Shown piece by piece: positions 47,034-57,523 of a stretch of 64,000 nt of DNA. Under the pieces are notes generated by a model. The model did not search any database and was not told where the DNA came from. It worked only from the letters and a program-made list of their open reading frames with translations. This DNA comes from Vitellaria paradoxa. Lineage: Eukaryota > Streptophyta > Magnoliopsida > Ericales > Sapotaceae. The first letter of the stretch is position 1; each line of letters opens with the position of its first letter. The stretch lies in the NCBI GenBank assembly GCA_019916065.1, contig CM034240.1:41194561-41258560 (forward strand), given 5' to 3'. The translations under genes and the position numbers were made by a program.

Positions 47034-47351
47034 ATGGAGTACGGTCTTCGCATTTCCCTGCAACCGCCACCGGACAACACCGAAGAAACATTTTCCTCCA
47101 GCCTGCAGCCGCCACCGGACAACACCGACGAAACATTTTCCTCCAACCTATGGATCTTCCTGGTAGTTGCTGGAGCGTTGATGGTGGTGATAATTTTCCT
47201 CTGCCTCTTCAACAAGAAAAAGATACCACCTCCACCTCCTCCTCCACCGCCGCCGCCACCACCTCCACCTCCCACCTCCACCCACTCCACCGCCGCCGCC
47301 GCCGCCTCCACCTCCACCTCCACCCCCGCCTCCACCGCCTTGTCCTCCTAA
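47034..47351 (+). CDS. Unrecognised small single-pass membrane protein with poly-proline tail
   Basis: The 105-codon frame starts at ATG 47034. Residues about 9-38 are a duplicated 15-residue unit (LQPPPDNTEETFSSS and LQPPPDNTDETFSSN). Residues about 39-60 form one strong transmembrane segment (LWIFLVVAGALMVVIIFLCLF), then a basic stop-transfer NKKK, then at least 16 consecutive prolines and a Thr/Ser/Ala-rich end. This order suggests a short outside part and a cytosolic proline tail. A 1-bp shift in the CC-rich run near 47273 would exchange the end for a cysteine-rich one (next entry). It lies 94 bp after the solo LTR and in the gap between two parts of the pseudogene 4 intron. I do not recognise the family. 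Confidence 0.55.
   Translation: MEYGLRISLQPPPDNTEETFSSSLQPPPDNTDETFSSNLWIFLVVAGALMVVIIFLCLFNKKKIPPPPPPPPPPPPPPPPTSTHSTAAAAASTSTSTPASTALSS
47058..47147 (+). repeat. Two tandem 45-bp units in the small membrane-protein gene
   Basis: Units 47058-47102 and 47103-47147 differ at a few bases only and keep the reading frame. The second differs by Glu to Asp and Ser to Asn at the protein level. Confidence 0.85.
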
Positions 47352-47547
47352 ATGTGGATGCTGCAGCTGTAGCCGCCACTGCAGTTGCTGCTCCTGCGGT
47401 TGTGCCTGCAGATGTAGATGCGGCTGCCGCTGCCACTGCTGCATTTGGGTCGAAGTTAGTTTCTGCTGCACCTGCAGCTGCCACTGCCGTTGATGTGCCT
47501 GCGGCCCACGCTGTACTTGTGGCTGCTGGTGCGGCTGCCATTGCTAG
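47274..47547 (+). other. Alternative +1 frame: poly-proline followed by a cysteine-rich tail
   Basis: In the frame one base on from the 47034 gene, proline codons continue to about 47340 and lead into CPPKCGCCSCSR and 50 residues with 22 cysteines, largely as C-x-C. A TGA at 47491-47493 interrupts it, but the same pattern goes on for 17 more codons (8 Cys) to TAG 47545-47547. The unbroken proline run across the shift suggests the ancestral protein had this tail and that a C was gained in the run near 47273. The alternative is simple trinucleotide (tgc/ngc) expansion. Confidence 0.45.
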
Positions 47548-48924
47548 CTACAATTCACCAAAAAAAAAAAATCTGCGCCAGTCTTAAACTGGAAATAAGA
47601 CGTTGAATTATGGCTTCGCTGATCCATATGGGTTTGATAGTCTATTCCTGCTATGTATGGTTTTTCTGATTCTTCATATTTGAAAATTAATTACGTTGTG
47701 TCTGATATGAAGGTTGGATAAAACAAGTTTGTATAATAATTTCAAATTTCTGTATCTTTTGTGCTTGAATAAACGTGATTGGAGATATTTGGCATTACTA
47801 AAGGCCGAATTTACAACGGCAGTTGTCTTTTTTTCTTTCTTTTTGATTTTTTTTTTCCAACTTTCACTGCACTGTGGCATTTATTTCAGATTTCACTCAA
47901 GGCTACTGGGATTTAATTTTGTATACTAAGTTAAACAAATGATATGTCCCTTGATTGATTCACTGATTGTGAGAGTACTTAATGAATAATTAAGCAATGG
48001 AAAAAGCCCTGCAAATTGATTATCGACCTATTTGGTTTCTTAACAGTGACTGCTAAATTGGTAATTAATGGTTTAGAAATTGTGATATTTATGGTTTTTA
48101 TTTCAACTCTTATAACAAATTATATATAGATATTTTAGTTCACTTCATTAGTCGAGGGTAAGTTGATTAAACAAGAATTTAATCACCAAAATTAACAGTT
48201 GGTTTCAAATAATAATCGTATATTTTCCAAATATACATGCCTTTAAATTTAATTCTGATCTATAGTTGGGTAATAAAATGATAGGTCGATCAAGACTAGA
48301 TATGCGCATGTATTTTTATATGATGTGAATGAGAGAAAATCTACATTTTTCCCATATTAACATTGACAATATAGGTGAAAATAAATGGCACCAATGCATT
48401 GGGTATTCCCATCAGAAAATAATTTCATATGTTTCTTCCTAATTATTGTTATTCCTAGAAATAAACAGCATTTTCTTGAATGGTATGCTTGTAACAGCTG
48501 TAAAAAGGGTAAGATATGTAGATCACCTTTTGTTTCCTTCAGATAATTTTTTTTTTTTTTTTTTTTTTTTGGGAAAAACCTTCATAAGTTTTTTCAGTGC
48601 CGAACAAGGGATGAAAAAAAAGTTTTTCCATCCAGATGTGGGTGTTGAGTATCCTGATATTAATATTCTTGAATATTTAAACTAATGACCAGAGAATTAA
48701 GTTTCAAATTAACAGTTTCCCAGCCCAAACATGTCACAACAATATTCTAATTATCCAAAACTTTTTGAATGCATGTCCCTTAGAAAAAAGAAACAAAGGA
48801 AATTCATTTGTGAGTGGCATGATTATATTTTATTTATCAGTGAAGAGGGAAGAGTGTTGAGACAAGAGTGGACAAGCGAGTACTTATATTTCACTTTGAT
48901 AAGAGTGTGCAACCACCAAATTAT
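47548..48924 (+). other. 3' region of the small gene and AT-rich DNA
   Basis: No second gene is seen. The sequence after 47548 looks like a 3' UTR, with a possible polyadenylation signal AATAAA at 47768-47773. The rest to 48924 has no homolog in the copy 5 intron. A long poly-T lies at about 48548-48570. Confidence 0.45.
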
Positions 48925-49348
48925 ATTTTTTAAAGATGAATAGTGAAACTTTTTAACATTTGTGTTAATTTTTCGGAAAGAGAATCTATTTGAATGGTTT
49001 TTTTTTTATTCGTTCGAATAGTTTTTTGTTAAAATTTATTAAAAGTTGTTACAAAATTTTTAGAATTTGTAAAAAAGTTATTAGAGTTTGTGAAAATATT
49101 ATTAGAGTTAGTAAAAAATTTATTAGGGCTAGTAAAAATTTGTTTAAATATATAAATTTATAGAAATTTTACAAAGTACAAAGAAAACAAAATATATTAA
49201 AGAGTTTTAAAACTTTTTAAAGACAAAATTTTTCACTTTTTCAGCGCACGAAGCAGGCCCAGTATATATGCTACAAAAATATGCTTCATCGTCGATGCTT
49301 TTTAATTTTAGTACACTGAACTGCGAAAAAAAAAATTCCCACAGAAAA
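48925..49348 (+). other. Distal intron remnant of P450 pseudogene 4
   Basis: It matches 62450-62912 in the intron of copy 5 (tgaatagtgaaactttttaac, tatatatgctacaaaaatatgcttc, ttttagtacact, aaattcccacagaaaa). Homology stops exactly at the shared cccacagaaaa, about 110 bp short of where exon 2 begins in copy 5; the sequence then continues into unrelated DNA. Confidence 0.8.
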
Positions 49349-49982
49349 ATTTATTCAATCTCAAATAAGTGCCCTTGATAATTTTGTAAAAATTAATAAA
49401 CTAAAAAACTTAATAAATTATTTTATTTCTCAAAAAATAAGAAAAATAATATTTAATTAACAAATTTTTATATAATTCTTTATTTAACATACATTGTTTT
49501 TTTTTTCTTATTATAAAAAATTTATTACGTGCGCCTTTGGGCCCTCAATTTTTTTTGGTCAGTGACTTTAGGACCGCTCACAGTGACGCAAAAATCCATT
49601 AATAATAGTTAAAAGCAGGGACCTGATTAGTTGGTTGATGTCTGCTTTGCATTCACATGGGAAAAAATAAAGTCATAAAAAGCAAAACAATAAAGAGCAA
49701 TAGCGACTCCACTTGCATTATTGCATGCATGTGAAATTTAGATTTTTAACTTTGTTTATATTGTCTATTTATTTTATGGCTAAATAAACACTGAAAAGTA
49801 AGTACCTTTGGAGCATTTAGTAACATAAAATTTATTGATTTACCAAAAAATAAAAAATATTTTAAGACGTAAAAAAAAATGTTTCAGTATTTGTGATTTC
49901 TTAAAAAAAAAAGATAATAATTAAATATTTTGGACACGTAATCTCTTCTCATGAATTCTTGACTGTTGGATTCCTAAGACTC
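49349..49982. other. Segment duplicated at 55.02-55.61 kb
   Basis: Matches include tttattcaatctcaaataa, ctttgggccct, ccgctcac.gtgac and ttgcattattgcatg. The copy at 55 kb has an extra MITE in the middle. Neither copy shows a gene. Confidence 0.65.
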
Positions 49983-49985
49983 TTA

Positions 49986-50380
49986 GGCTACGTTTGTTTG
50001 AGAGGATTAGTTGACGAGGAACAAATAATAGCATGGATAATATATGAGATTAGATAAAAGATGAGATAAATTTTTTATGTGAAATTATTTTTTTAATATT
50101 TGATTGATGAGATATAAAATAAAATAAAAAATATAATTTAATATATGATATAATAAAAAATAATTTTAAATTTTTAAATTTTAGGATAAAACAAGTCCGG
50201 AAAAGGGGATTAATAATACTACACTCCCGATGCGATAAGTCTTTCAGCAGCTTTGTGGAATTAGTGGGTTCCACGGATTTTTCATCCTTCTTGTCCAAAA
50301 GTCAAACAAATACTTCACAATGCGAGACTCACGGATGTGTTATCCAATCCGGCCATCTCATCCGGCTGACAAACATGGCC
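49986..50380. mobile_element. PIF/Harbinger-like element (395 bp)
   Basis: Ends ggctacgtttgtttgagagg and, on the complement, ggccatgtttgtcagccgga. A perfect TTA duplication lies at 49983-49985 and 50381-50383. The right third is less AT-rich than the rest. No transposase. Confidence 0.8.
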
Positions 50381-50383
50381 TTA

Positions 50384-50773
50384 CTTTATTTGCATACGTC
50401 CTCATTGTTGTGTTGTTGATTGTTTCTGACTAACATCGTCATCACTGCACCAGCTGGCAAGCATCGGACTTGCTTATGTTTCCGGCGTAGGTTAGAACTG
50501 ATAAATGGACAGATTTGGACAAGTTAACGTCCAGTCCTTCATTTATGATTAAACAAATTGAGTTTAATTATACTTATTTAATAATAAATTATTATTAAAT
50601 GAATTAGATATAATTTATATTATATTCACAAACTCAATTATATTTATTTAATATTATTTTAGTTTTCACTCTCTTTTTTTCATGTTATAAATATTTTTAT
50701 AAATTATAAATGTGTGGTTTGTTTTTAATTATTAAAATAAATTATTAATTAAATAAAATATTAAGTATTTTTA
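50384..50773. other. AT-rich spacer
   Basis: No gene or clear element is seen. Confidence 0.5.
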
Positions 50774-51630
50774 AACTTAATCAAACCAAACCAAGCCTTT
50801 TCCCACTAGGTGGGATCGGGTATATTGATTTGTCGACGTCAATTTGATCTGTTTAGGGGCATGTCCTCCAATAAATCTAGGTAGGTTAGGTCATGTTTAA
50901 TGGTTTCTTTCTAGCTTCTCTTGGATCTTCCTCCACCTCTCCCACTCCTAACAATCTCCATACTTTCACACCTTCTAACAGATGCCTCTGCTGGACGCCT
51001 TCTAACATTGCCAAACCATCTTAATCGGTTTTCTCTCATTTTATCTTCAATCGGTGCTATTCCTACTTTACCCCTAATCTCCTCGTTCCTAATCATATCT
51101 TTCCTTGTAATCCCGCACATCCAGCTTAGCATCCTCATCTCCACAACTGCCATCTTCTGACCATGATTATGCTTTACTGCCCAACACTATGATCCATATA
51201 GCAGCGCTGGTCTAACCGCTACCTTATAATACTTTCCTTTCACCTTGAAGGGGATTTTTCGGTCGCACAAAACCCCCGAAGCACTTCTCCATTTGGTCCA
51301 TCCAGCTTGAATCCTGTGACTTACATCAGTATCAATCCCTCCATCTTGTTGCATCATATATCCAAGGTACCTAAATTTATCTTTCTTTACAATCTTTTGT
51401 GTGCTTAAACTTACTTCTATACTACTCGTTATCCTACTTTGACTAAACTTACATTCCATATATTCCGTCTTGCATCGGCTTAGCCTAAACCCTTTTGTCT
51501 CTAACGTATGCCGCCACAATTCTAGCTTAGCATTCACTCCTTCTCTCGTCTCATCTACTAAAACAATATCATCTGCAAATAACATACACCACGGCACCTC
51601 ATCCTGAAGTATTTCTAAACTTAGAAGAAA
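50774..51630 (-). mobile_element. 5'-truncated RTE-type LINE
   Basis: On the minus strand the RT palm motif [20 protein letters not shown] (51597 downward) is followed by [29 protein letters not shown], then the C-terminal region WMCGITRKDMIRNEEIRGKVG and RENRLRWFGNVRRRP. This is the C-terminal half of plant RTE-clade LINE proteins. A stop lies near 51184-51187 (LLYGS, stop, CWAV). The 3' end at 50790-50830 contains the family's typical tail (complement of accaagccttttcccactag). The upstream domains are missing, as usual for 5' truncation during insertion. Confidence 0.88.
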
Positions 51631-52720
51631 AAAAAATTAAAGTTGCTATTTTATATATATATATATATATATATGTGCGTGTGTAAATGACGTGATTATT
51701 AAATAATATTAAATATAATAATATTAAAGGTAAATTACACTTAAACTTCCTCAATATTAGGATAATTATACGAACCTCTCCTAATCTTTTAAACCTGACA
51801 CTTGTCTCCCTTAAATCTTAATGTTTGTCACACTTAACCTTAGCGGTTACACGAATGTTAGGAAGCAGACGGAATAAGGTGACGTCAGCAACAAATTGTA
51901 ATTTTATACCCGATTTTACCCTTTTGGTAGAAGTAAAAAGACCAAAAAGGCCAAAGTGAATTTGTAGCTCTGCAAAAACATTGAACCGTGTGACGCCCTA
52001 GCCAAGGACCGAACGGACGAACAAAGAAACAAGAAGCCGGTTTAACACCACAGTTTATGGGATTTGTATACTTTCTCCATTTGGAGTAAAAAATATTTAT
52101 TTTAAAAGTTAACATATAACTTCTTCTTTTACAATTTTAACTAAAGTGTAATATTAATAAATAAATTTAATTTAATTAAATTAATGTCAAGTGTCTGTCA
52201 TAAAAATCCATATGTAGTTATTCAAAAAAACTATATTTAGAAAAATAAAAGAAAATTAATTTTTATAAAAAAATAATTTTTCATTTTAACAAAAAATGAG
52301 TAAATAAATACTTTTATGTATCTATTTTTTGTATAAATATTTTTTCATCAACTAATTTTAATTTATTATACACAAATTTTAATTAATTTAACAGATTCAA
52401 TCAATTTTGTATTTCAATCTTTTGAAGCTTTATGTGTTTAAGGCCACGTATTCCAATCCAAAATAGAAAAAGTCATACGTTAATAATTGCCATCCATTCT
52501 TTCTCATATATCTCTATTATCTTCCTAAGTTATCTCAGTTGTATTTGTTTAATAAAAGTTTGATCAAAAAATATAGTAGAAATAAAGATTTGATATAAAA
52601 GTGAAATGTAATAAAATTTGATTAGAAAAAAAGTATAAAATATTAGTAAAAATTGATAGATTTTAATTAGTTTTATCCAACCAAATACTTTCTCAGTCTG
52701 GAAATTCTAACTCGCAGTGC
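51631..52720. other. AT-rich region with the 3' flank of pseudogene 4 and a small MITE
   Basis: 52040-52215 matches 63766-63945 downstream of copy 5 (tttatgggatttgtatactttctcc, ttaactaaagtgtaatattaa, aatgtcaagtgtctgtcat), so it is the displaced 3' flank of pseudogene 4. A MITE at 52539-52690 (ttgtatttgtttaataaaag; complement of the right end aagtatttggttggataaaa) is flanked by tctcag (52533-52538 and 52691-52696). (TA)n lies at 51653-51674. Confidence 0.65.
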
Positions 52721-52723
52721 TAA

Positions 52724-54613
52724 GGTCCCATTTGGTACCCTTTTTGTTTTCTGTTTTTCTGTTTATATTTTCAAAATTTTGTAAACTGACAACAAAAATA
52801 TGTTTGTTAAATCTGTTTACATTTTTTTGTTTCCAAAAAATAAAAACTTAAACAGAAAAACATAAATAGAAAAAAAGTGTTTTTACTTTGTTTTTTTCTA
52901 TTGCAAACATTTTGTCAATTTACGTTTTTCTGTTTAAATTTTTATTTTTTGGAAACAAAAAAATGTAAACAGATTTATCTTTATGTTTTGTATTATGTTT
53001 TTTATGATTCCATTTGGCTATATTGATTGTTTGATCTTGAGGGATAAAGGTTTCTAATATTTCTTCAACTTTTGTTTCAGATAATTGTGATAACGTGTGG
53101 ATGACTTTTAATGATGGGGAAAGTGTTTCAGGAGCAACCATAAATAAAAAGTCAGACTTTATGGAAAAGAAAAGTCAGGCTCTTTATCATTACCCATCAC
53201 GGGAAAAACTGTAACCTGATTCATTTCCTTATTATAAAAAGGAAAGAAGCTGAATCCAAGGGGCAGGTTGTATTCAGACTCAAAAATTATTCTGTCGTCT
53301 GAATCTCACCCGTATCCTCCCTTAAGCTTCTAACCTTCGAATGTATCAAGTTTAATTATTTTTTATCAAGTAAGTTTTTGTATCACCTCTTGTACCCATT
53401 AATAAAAATTCATTTAGCATCATTTATATTTGGTTATCTATATTATTCATTTATGTTTCAATTGAATTATTACAAACAAAAATTACCTTAGTATAGAATT
53501 CGTTTATCTATTATAAAACAAAGAATATCTGAAACCGAAAATCATCAAACAAAAATTTTGGAATCATTATTTACAAATTATTTTTTCTTAAGAAAAAGAG
53601 AAAAATATTATTTAGATAGAATCTTAGAATTCTGTATTTAATCTTGCATATTTATTATCTTTTTTGTTTACTATCTTGCTATTCCTGGAATAATTTTATT
53701 AAGCTAAAATTATTTTATTAAGCTAAAATAATATTCTATTAAACTAAAATATTTTTATTAAAATTATTTTTAAAAATAATATACTCTATTTTTTTCTGTT
53801 GCAAATATTTTGCCAATTCTAATATTTTATCCATTTTTATTACATCATATTAGAATAAATTATTTTATTCAAATATTTTATTAAACTAAAATTATTTTTA
53901 ATAAATAATATAATTAAATTAAATTAATATGTAATATCTTACATAAATTTATTTCTAATAAATAATTAATTTAAATTAGTTAATTTAATTAAAAAGAAAT
54001 ATATATTATTAAATTATTTTTAATAAATAATAAAATAAAATATATTAATGTAATTTAATGAATAATTTAATTAATATAAATATATTTTGTTAAATTATTT
54101 TTAATAAATATTATAATTAAATTATTTAATTTAATTTAGTATAAGTGTTAATTTGAAATAATTAATTTAAATAACATTAAATATATTTCATTAAATTTTT
54201 TGTATAAATATCATAATTAAGTTAAATTAATTTAATAATTAATTTATTTATTTAATATGAATTATATTTTATTAAATAATTTTTAATAAATATCGTAATT
54301 AAATTTTTTAAATTATTATGAAATATATTTTATTCAATTATTTTTAGTAAATAATATAATTAAATTATAACTAATATATTTTATTGTATTGGATTAAATG
54401 ATATGATATGTATATTTTATTTGATTATGTTTAATAAAAATATAATTCAATTCAATTCAATTAAAATAAAAAATTAATAATTGTGAATAAAATTATACTT
54501 CTAAACGCAGTTTTTGTTTTCATTTCAAGAAAAAAATAATAGTAGAAAATAAAAAATAAAAAATATAAATATATAAACGTAAACAGAAAAACGACAACGT
54601 ATCAAACGACCCC
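52724..54613. mobile_element. PIF/Harbinger-like element (1890 bp) with captured segment
   Basis: Ends ggtcccatttggtaccc and, on the complement, ggggtcgtttgatacgt. TAA duplications lie at 52721-52723 and 54614-54616. Subterminal gttttctgtttttctg sequence and an A/T-rich core link it to the element at 24230-25260. It differs in carrying a less AT-rich passenger at about 53000-53420. Confidence 0.75.
53000..53420 (+). promoter_or_regulatory. Promoter-like passenger segment inside the Harbinger-like element
   Basis: It has ordinary base composition in a very A/T-rich element. A TATA-like ttattataaaaaggaaag (53230-53247) is followed by a leader-like stretch and, about 160 bp on, an AATAAAAA at 53400-53407. 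A TATA box with a nearby polyadenylation signal is seen in LTRs and in pararetrovirus intergenic regions, but no coding sequence supports either. Origin unknown. Confidence 0.3.
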
Positions 54614-54616
54614 TAA

Positions 54617-55805
54617 TAAATAAAAAAAGAATTTTAATAGTTTCTATTCACGTATCAAAATACCCTCTCTGCTTCTATGCCTTCAATTCTCTTTAATCTC
54701 TCCCTATGTTCTCTTCACTAGCAAATTTTAAATAAAAAAAAAAAAATCTCGGCACTTTCTCTCTCGAACACGCCCTTTCTCTACCGATTATCTTCAAAAC
54801 CCTCTAATTTTAGATTATTTTATTCTAAAAACGTCGTTATTTATTTTTTTATATTGTATTTATTTTTCATTTTTAAATTTTTTGTTATTTATTCGTTATT
54901 TATTTTCCTTTTTAATATTTTACTTCATTCACGTTAATTGGGCATTTTATTTAATTTTAAATATATCTACTTGAAAAGTATCAATATCATTATAAAAAAA
55001 ATTTAAAAAAAGGAATAACAGAAAAATTTATTCAATCTCAAATAAATGCCCTTGATAATTTTGTAAAAATTAATAAACTAAAAAAATTAATAAATAATTT
55101 TATTTCTCAAAAAGTAAGAAAAATAATATTTAATTAGCAAATTTTATATGATTTTTTATTTAACATACATTATTTTTTTCTTATTATAAAAATTCTTTTA
55201 CGCAGAAAAACTGAACTCAATATCTCGCCTTTGGGCCCTAGATTTCCAGGACGAGGCCCTGGTCAGTGAGCCTAGCACCGCTCACGTTGACACAAAATCC
55301 ATCCATAATAATTGAGACATTTGTTAGTCAAAATCAATTAAAATTTATTATTTTTATTAATTTTTTATATTTTTCTTTAATCAAATTTTATCACATTTTA
55401 TTTTTATATTAAATTTTTATATTTATACTACATTTTTTAGCTAAATTTTTGATAACTAAACACCCCCTTAAAGGCGGGGGCCAGATAAGTTGGTCGATGC
55501 CCGTTTTGCATTCCCAAGGCAAAAAATAAATGAAAACAAAACAAAAAAATAAAAAACAATAGCGACCCCCCTTGCATTATTGCATGAATGTTAAATTTAG
55601 ATTTTTAACTTACTAGGGGGTGCTTTTTGTTAGCGAAATTTTTATGAATTTTTTATACTTTTTTCTTTTTTATATAAATTATTAAGTGTAATTTTTTATG
55701 TACTTAATAAAATTAGTAAAGATTTTTAATAATTTTTAAATATTTAGTAAAAATTTTAATAACTTTTAGTAATTTTTGATCGTTTGGTAAAAAGTTGGAT
55801 AAACT
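54617..55805. other. AT-rich region with duplicated segment and MITE
   Basis: 55018-55610 is the partner of 49349-49750. A MITE at about 55310-55467 (gacatttgttagtcaaaat; complement of the right end gggggtgtttagttatcaaaa) splits it and is absent from the 49-kb copy. No gene is seen. Confidence 0.6.
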
Positions 55806-55808
55806 TTT

Positions 55809-56047
55809 AGGCTGTGTTGGAAACATGAATTTGTAGAGGGAAATGAAAAGTGAAGAAAAATGGTAATAATGCAAAATCAAGTGAAAAATCAAATTTATTT
55901 TATTTTTTATTTAGTTAGAAAAACAAGATTAAAATGAATATGTATTTATCAATAAAATTTAACTTTTACTTAGTTAAGTATATAAAAAAATGTATAAATT
56001 TTATTTTTCCTTTCCCTCCATAAATCTGTGTTCCAAACATAATACTA
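55809..56047. mobile_element. Mutator-like MITE (239 bp)
   Basis: Terminal inverted repeats of about 40 bp: tgttggaaacatgaatttgt on the left, and tgtttggaacacagatttat on the complement of the right. A 9-bp direct repeat taaactttt lies at 55800-55808 and 56048-56056, the size made by Mutator-type transposition. Non-coding. Confidence 0.72.
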
Positions 56048-56056
56048 TAAACTTTT

Positions 56057-57363
56057 GGTTGTTTAATAAAAAAATTAGAGAAAATTTTAGAAATTTTAAG
56101 CAACTTTTGAAGCATTGCCAAATGCCGAAAAAAAAGTAAAAATTACTAAAAATTTCTCTTTCCACTTTCAGACGCATGCTAGTTGTGATCATATTTTTTT
56201 TTTTTGAAGATTAAATTATAAAAATTGGCTATTTTCACGTATCATTTAAAATTTTTTAATATATTTAAATTGAAAAATGAGCATATCAACATTTAACATA
56301 AAAATAATAGGTAATATTTAAACATTAAAAAAATAAAATCTTTCCAATACTCCTAACAATGGCAAAATGATCGCTCAAAAAAAAAAAACATAACAAATTG
56401 ATCTATAATGAATTTACCAAAACAGTGAGACATGTGGCGGCTGCCAACAATCTCTCGCATATTTTTTAATATAAAAATATTATTTGATATTCAATCACCA
56501 AAAAAGTTATTAAAAAAAAAGAAAAAAAAAATTTCAAACACCCCAACAACAGTTAAATAATTCATTATATATTTACCAAAAAGAGCGTCGCACATGTTAA
56601 TCTTCCAAATAAAAAAATAAAAAGTAGGACTTTTGTTGGACCACTAACAATCTCTCACATTTTTATGCCTTTCTCCATCTATGCCTCAAATAACTCTTAT
56701 TTGTTTTACCCTTCTCACTTGCATTTTATCCCTTTATACTACCATGAAGAGGGGAAGTTACAGAATTTTTAATTTGTCTAGACTGATATAAAATTTTATA
56801 ATATAATCTAAGGTTTAAAACAGAGTACGTTGAGTTGAGTTATAAAATTTAAATTGAACTAAAAAGAATTTAGACTAAACTAAATCTAAAAAAATTTAAA
56901 AAAATACACCTAAAAAAATTTAGTTGACCACTTAAGTTACAGCCCAGATGAGCTCCTGAGCGTATCCACCCTTGAACATAAATGACAATTGTTAATTATT
57001 TACAAAGACACTTACCATGCTTCAGATAAAATCTCACTTATTAATATAATTCTATAGATTATATTTATTAAAAAATTATAATAAGCATAAAAATATTTTA
57101 ATCATATGCGTATAACAATAAAAAAAGAAAAGAAAAAAATACATATGTCGCTAGTATAATAGTAAAATTAAGCTCCAATTTCAAAAGATAAATCAATGCC
57201 ACCAACACCTAAAACTATTAAGGTGGTATTTAATGGGTTAATAATGAACCACTAACGATATAAATTCTCAACAAAGTTTATCGTGTTAATGTTTAGAAGG
57301 AAAAGTATTTTTGATACGTCAAGACAATTAGTACCTTTTCCCTCCTTTTCTTGTGCTTGATGA
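56057..57363. other. AT-rich intergenic DNA
   Basis: No gene, RNA or bounded element is seen. The first 80 bp continue the A/T-rich sequence interrupted by the MITE at 55809. Confidence 0.5.
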
Positions 57364-57368
57364 TATTA

Positions 57369-57518
57369 TGGCAATGTTGGAGTTATAAAAAAAAATATAA
57401 AATTTTACGAATCTCTATAAATACGAATTACGGGATTATAAAATTTAAATTTTTTACTCACTATACAAAATACGAGACACTAATGTTTACAATTTTATAC
57501 AATTCCAAACACACCCCA
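57369..57518. mobile_element. Small MITE (about 150 bp)
   Basis: Left end tggcaatgttggagttataa; complement of right end tggggtgtgtttggaattgt. tatta flanks both sides (57364-57368 and 57519-57523). It resembles the inverted-repeat element near 25461-25601. Confidence 0.65.
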
Positions 57519-57523
57519 TATTA

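Larger units (their letters stand above)
36022..49348 (+). pseudogene. CYP71-type cytochrome P450 pseudogene 4, split by copia, exon 2 missing
   Basis: Exon 1 begins around 36022-36079, is interrupted at 36269 by the copia element, resumes at about 42096 and ends at 42806. It matches copy 5 closely ([38 protein letters not shown]). Lesions: the start Met of copy 5 is ATA here (36079-36081), a frameshift near 36108, a TAG for the C-helix Trp near 42292 followed by a 24-bp deletion, a short insertion near 42713, and the intron donor GT changed to AT (42807-42808). The intron can be followed to 43842 and again from about 48925 to 49348, where homology to copy 5 stops. Exon 2 is absent. Part of the 3' flank reappears at 52040-52215. 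Confidence 0.9.

Noticed and set aside
46916..47541. Long Gly-, Ala- and Gln-rich open frames on the minus strand and other + frames across the CC-rich tract
   Set aside because: They are mirror readings of the proline/cysteine codon repeats and have no membrane or other domain logic; only the 47034 frame has a protein-like N-terminal half.
49020..49210. The ttagtaaaaattt-type repeat as a distinct bounded transposon (also at 13.8 and 62.5 kb)
   Set aside because: The sequences are similar, but I could not find reproducible ends or a target duplication.
52920..53141. 73-residue minus-strand open frame inside the Harbinger-like element
   Set aside because: It spans the border between the A/T-rich subterminal repeat and the passenger block and ends in low-complexity Lys/Asn; no motif is seen.
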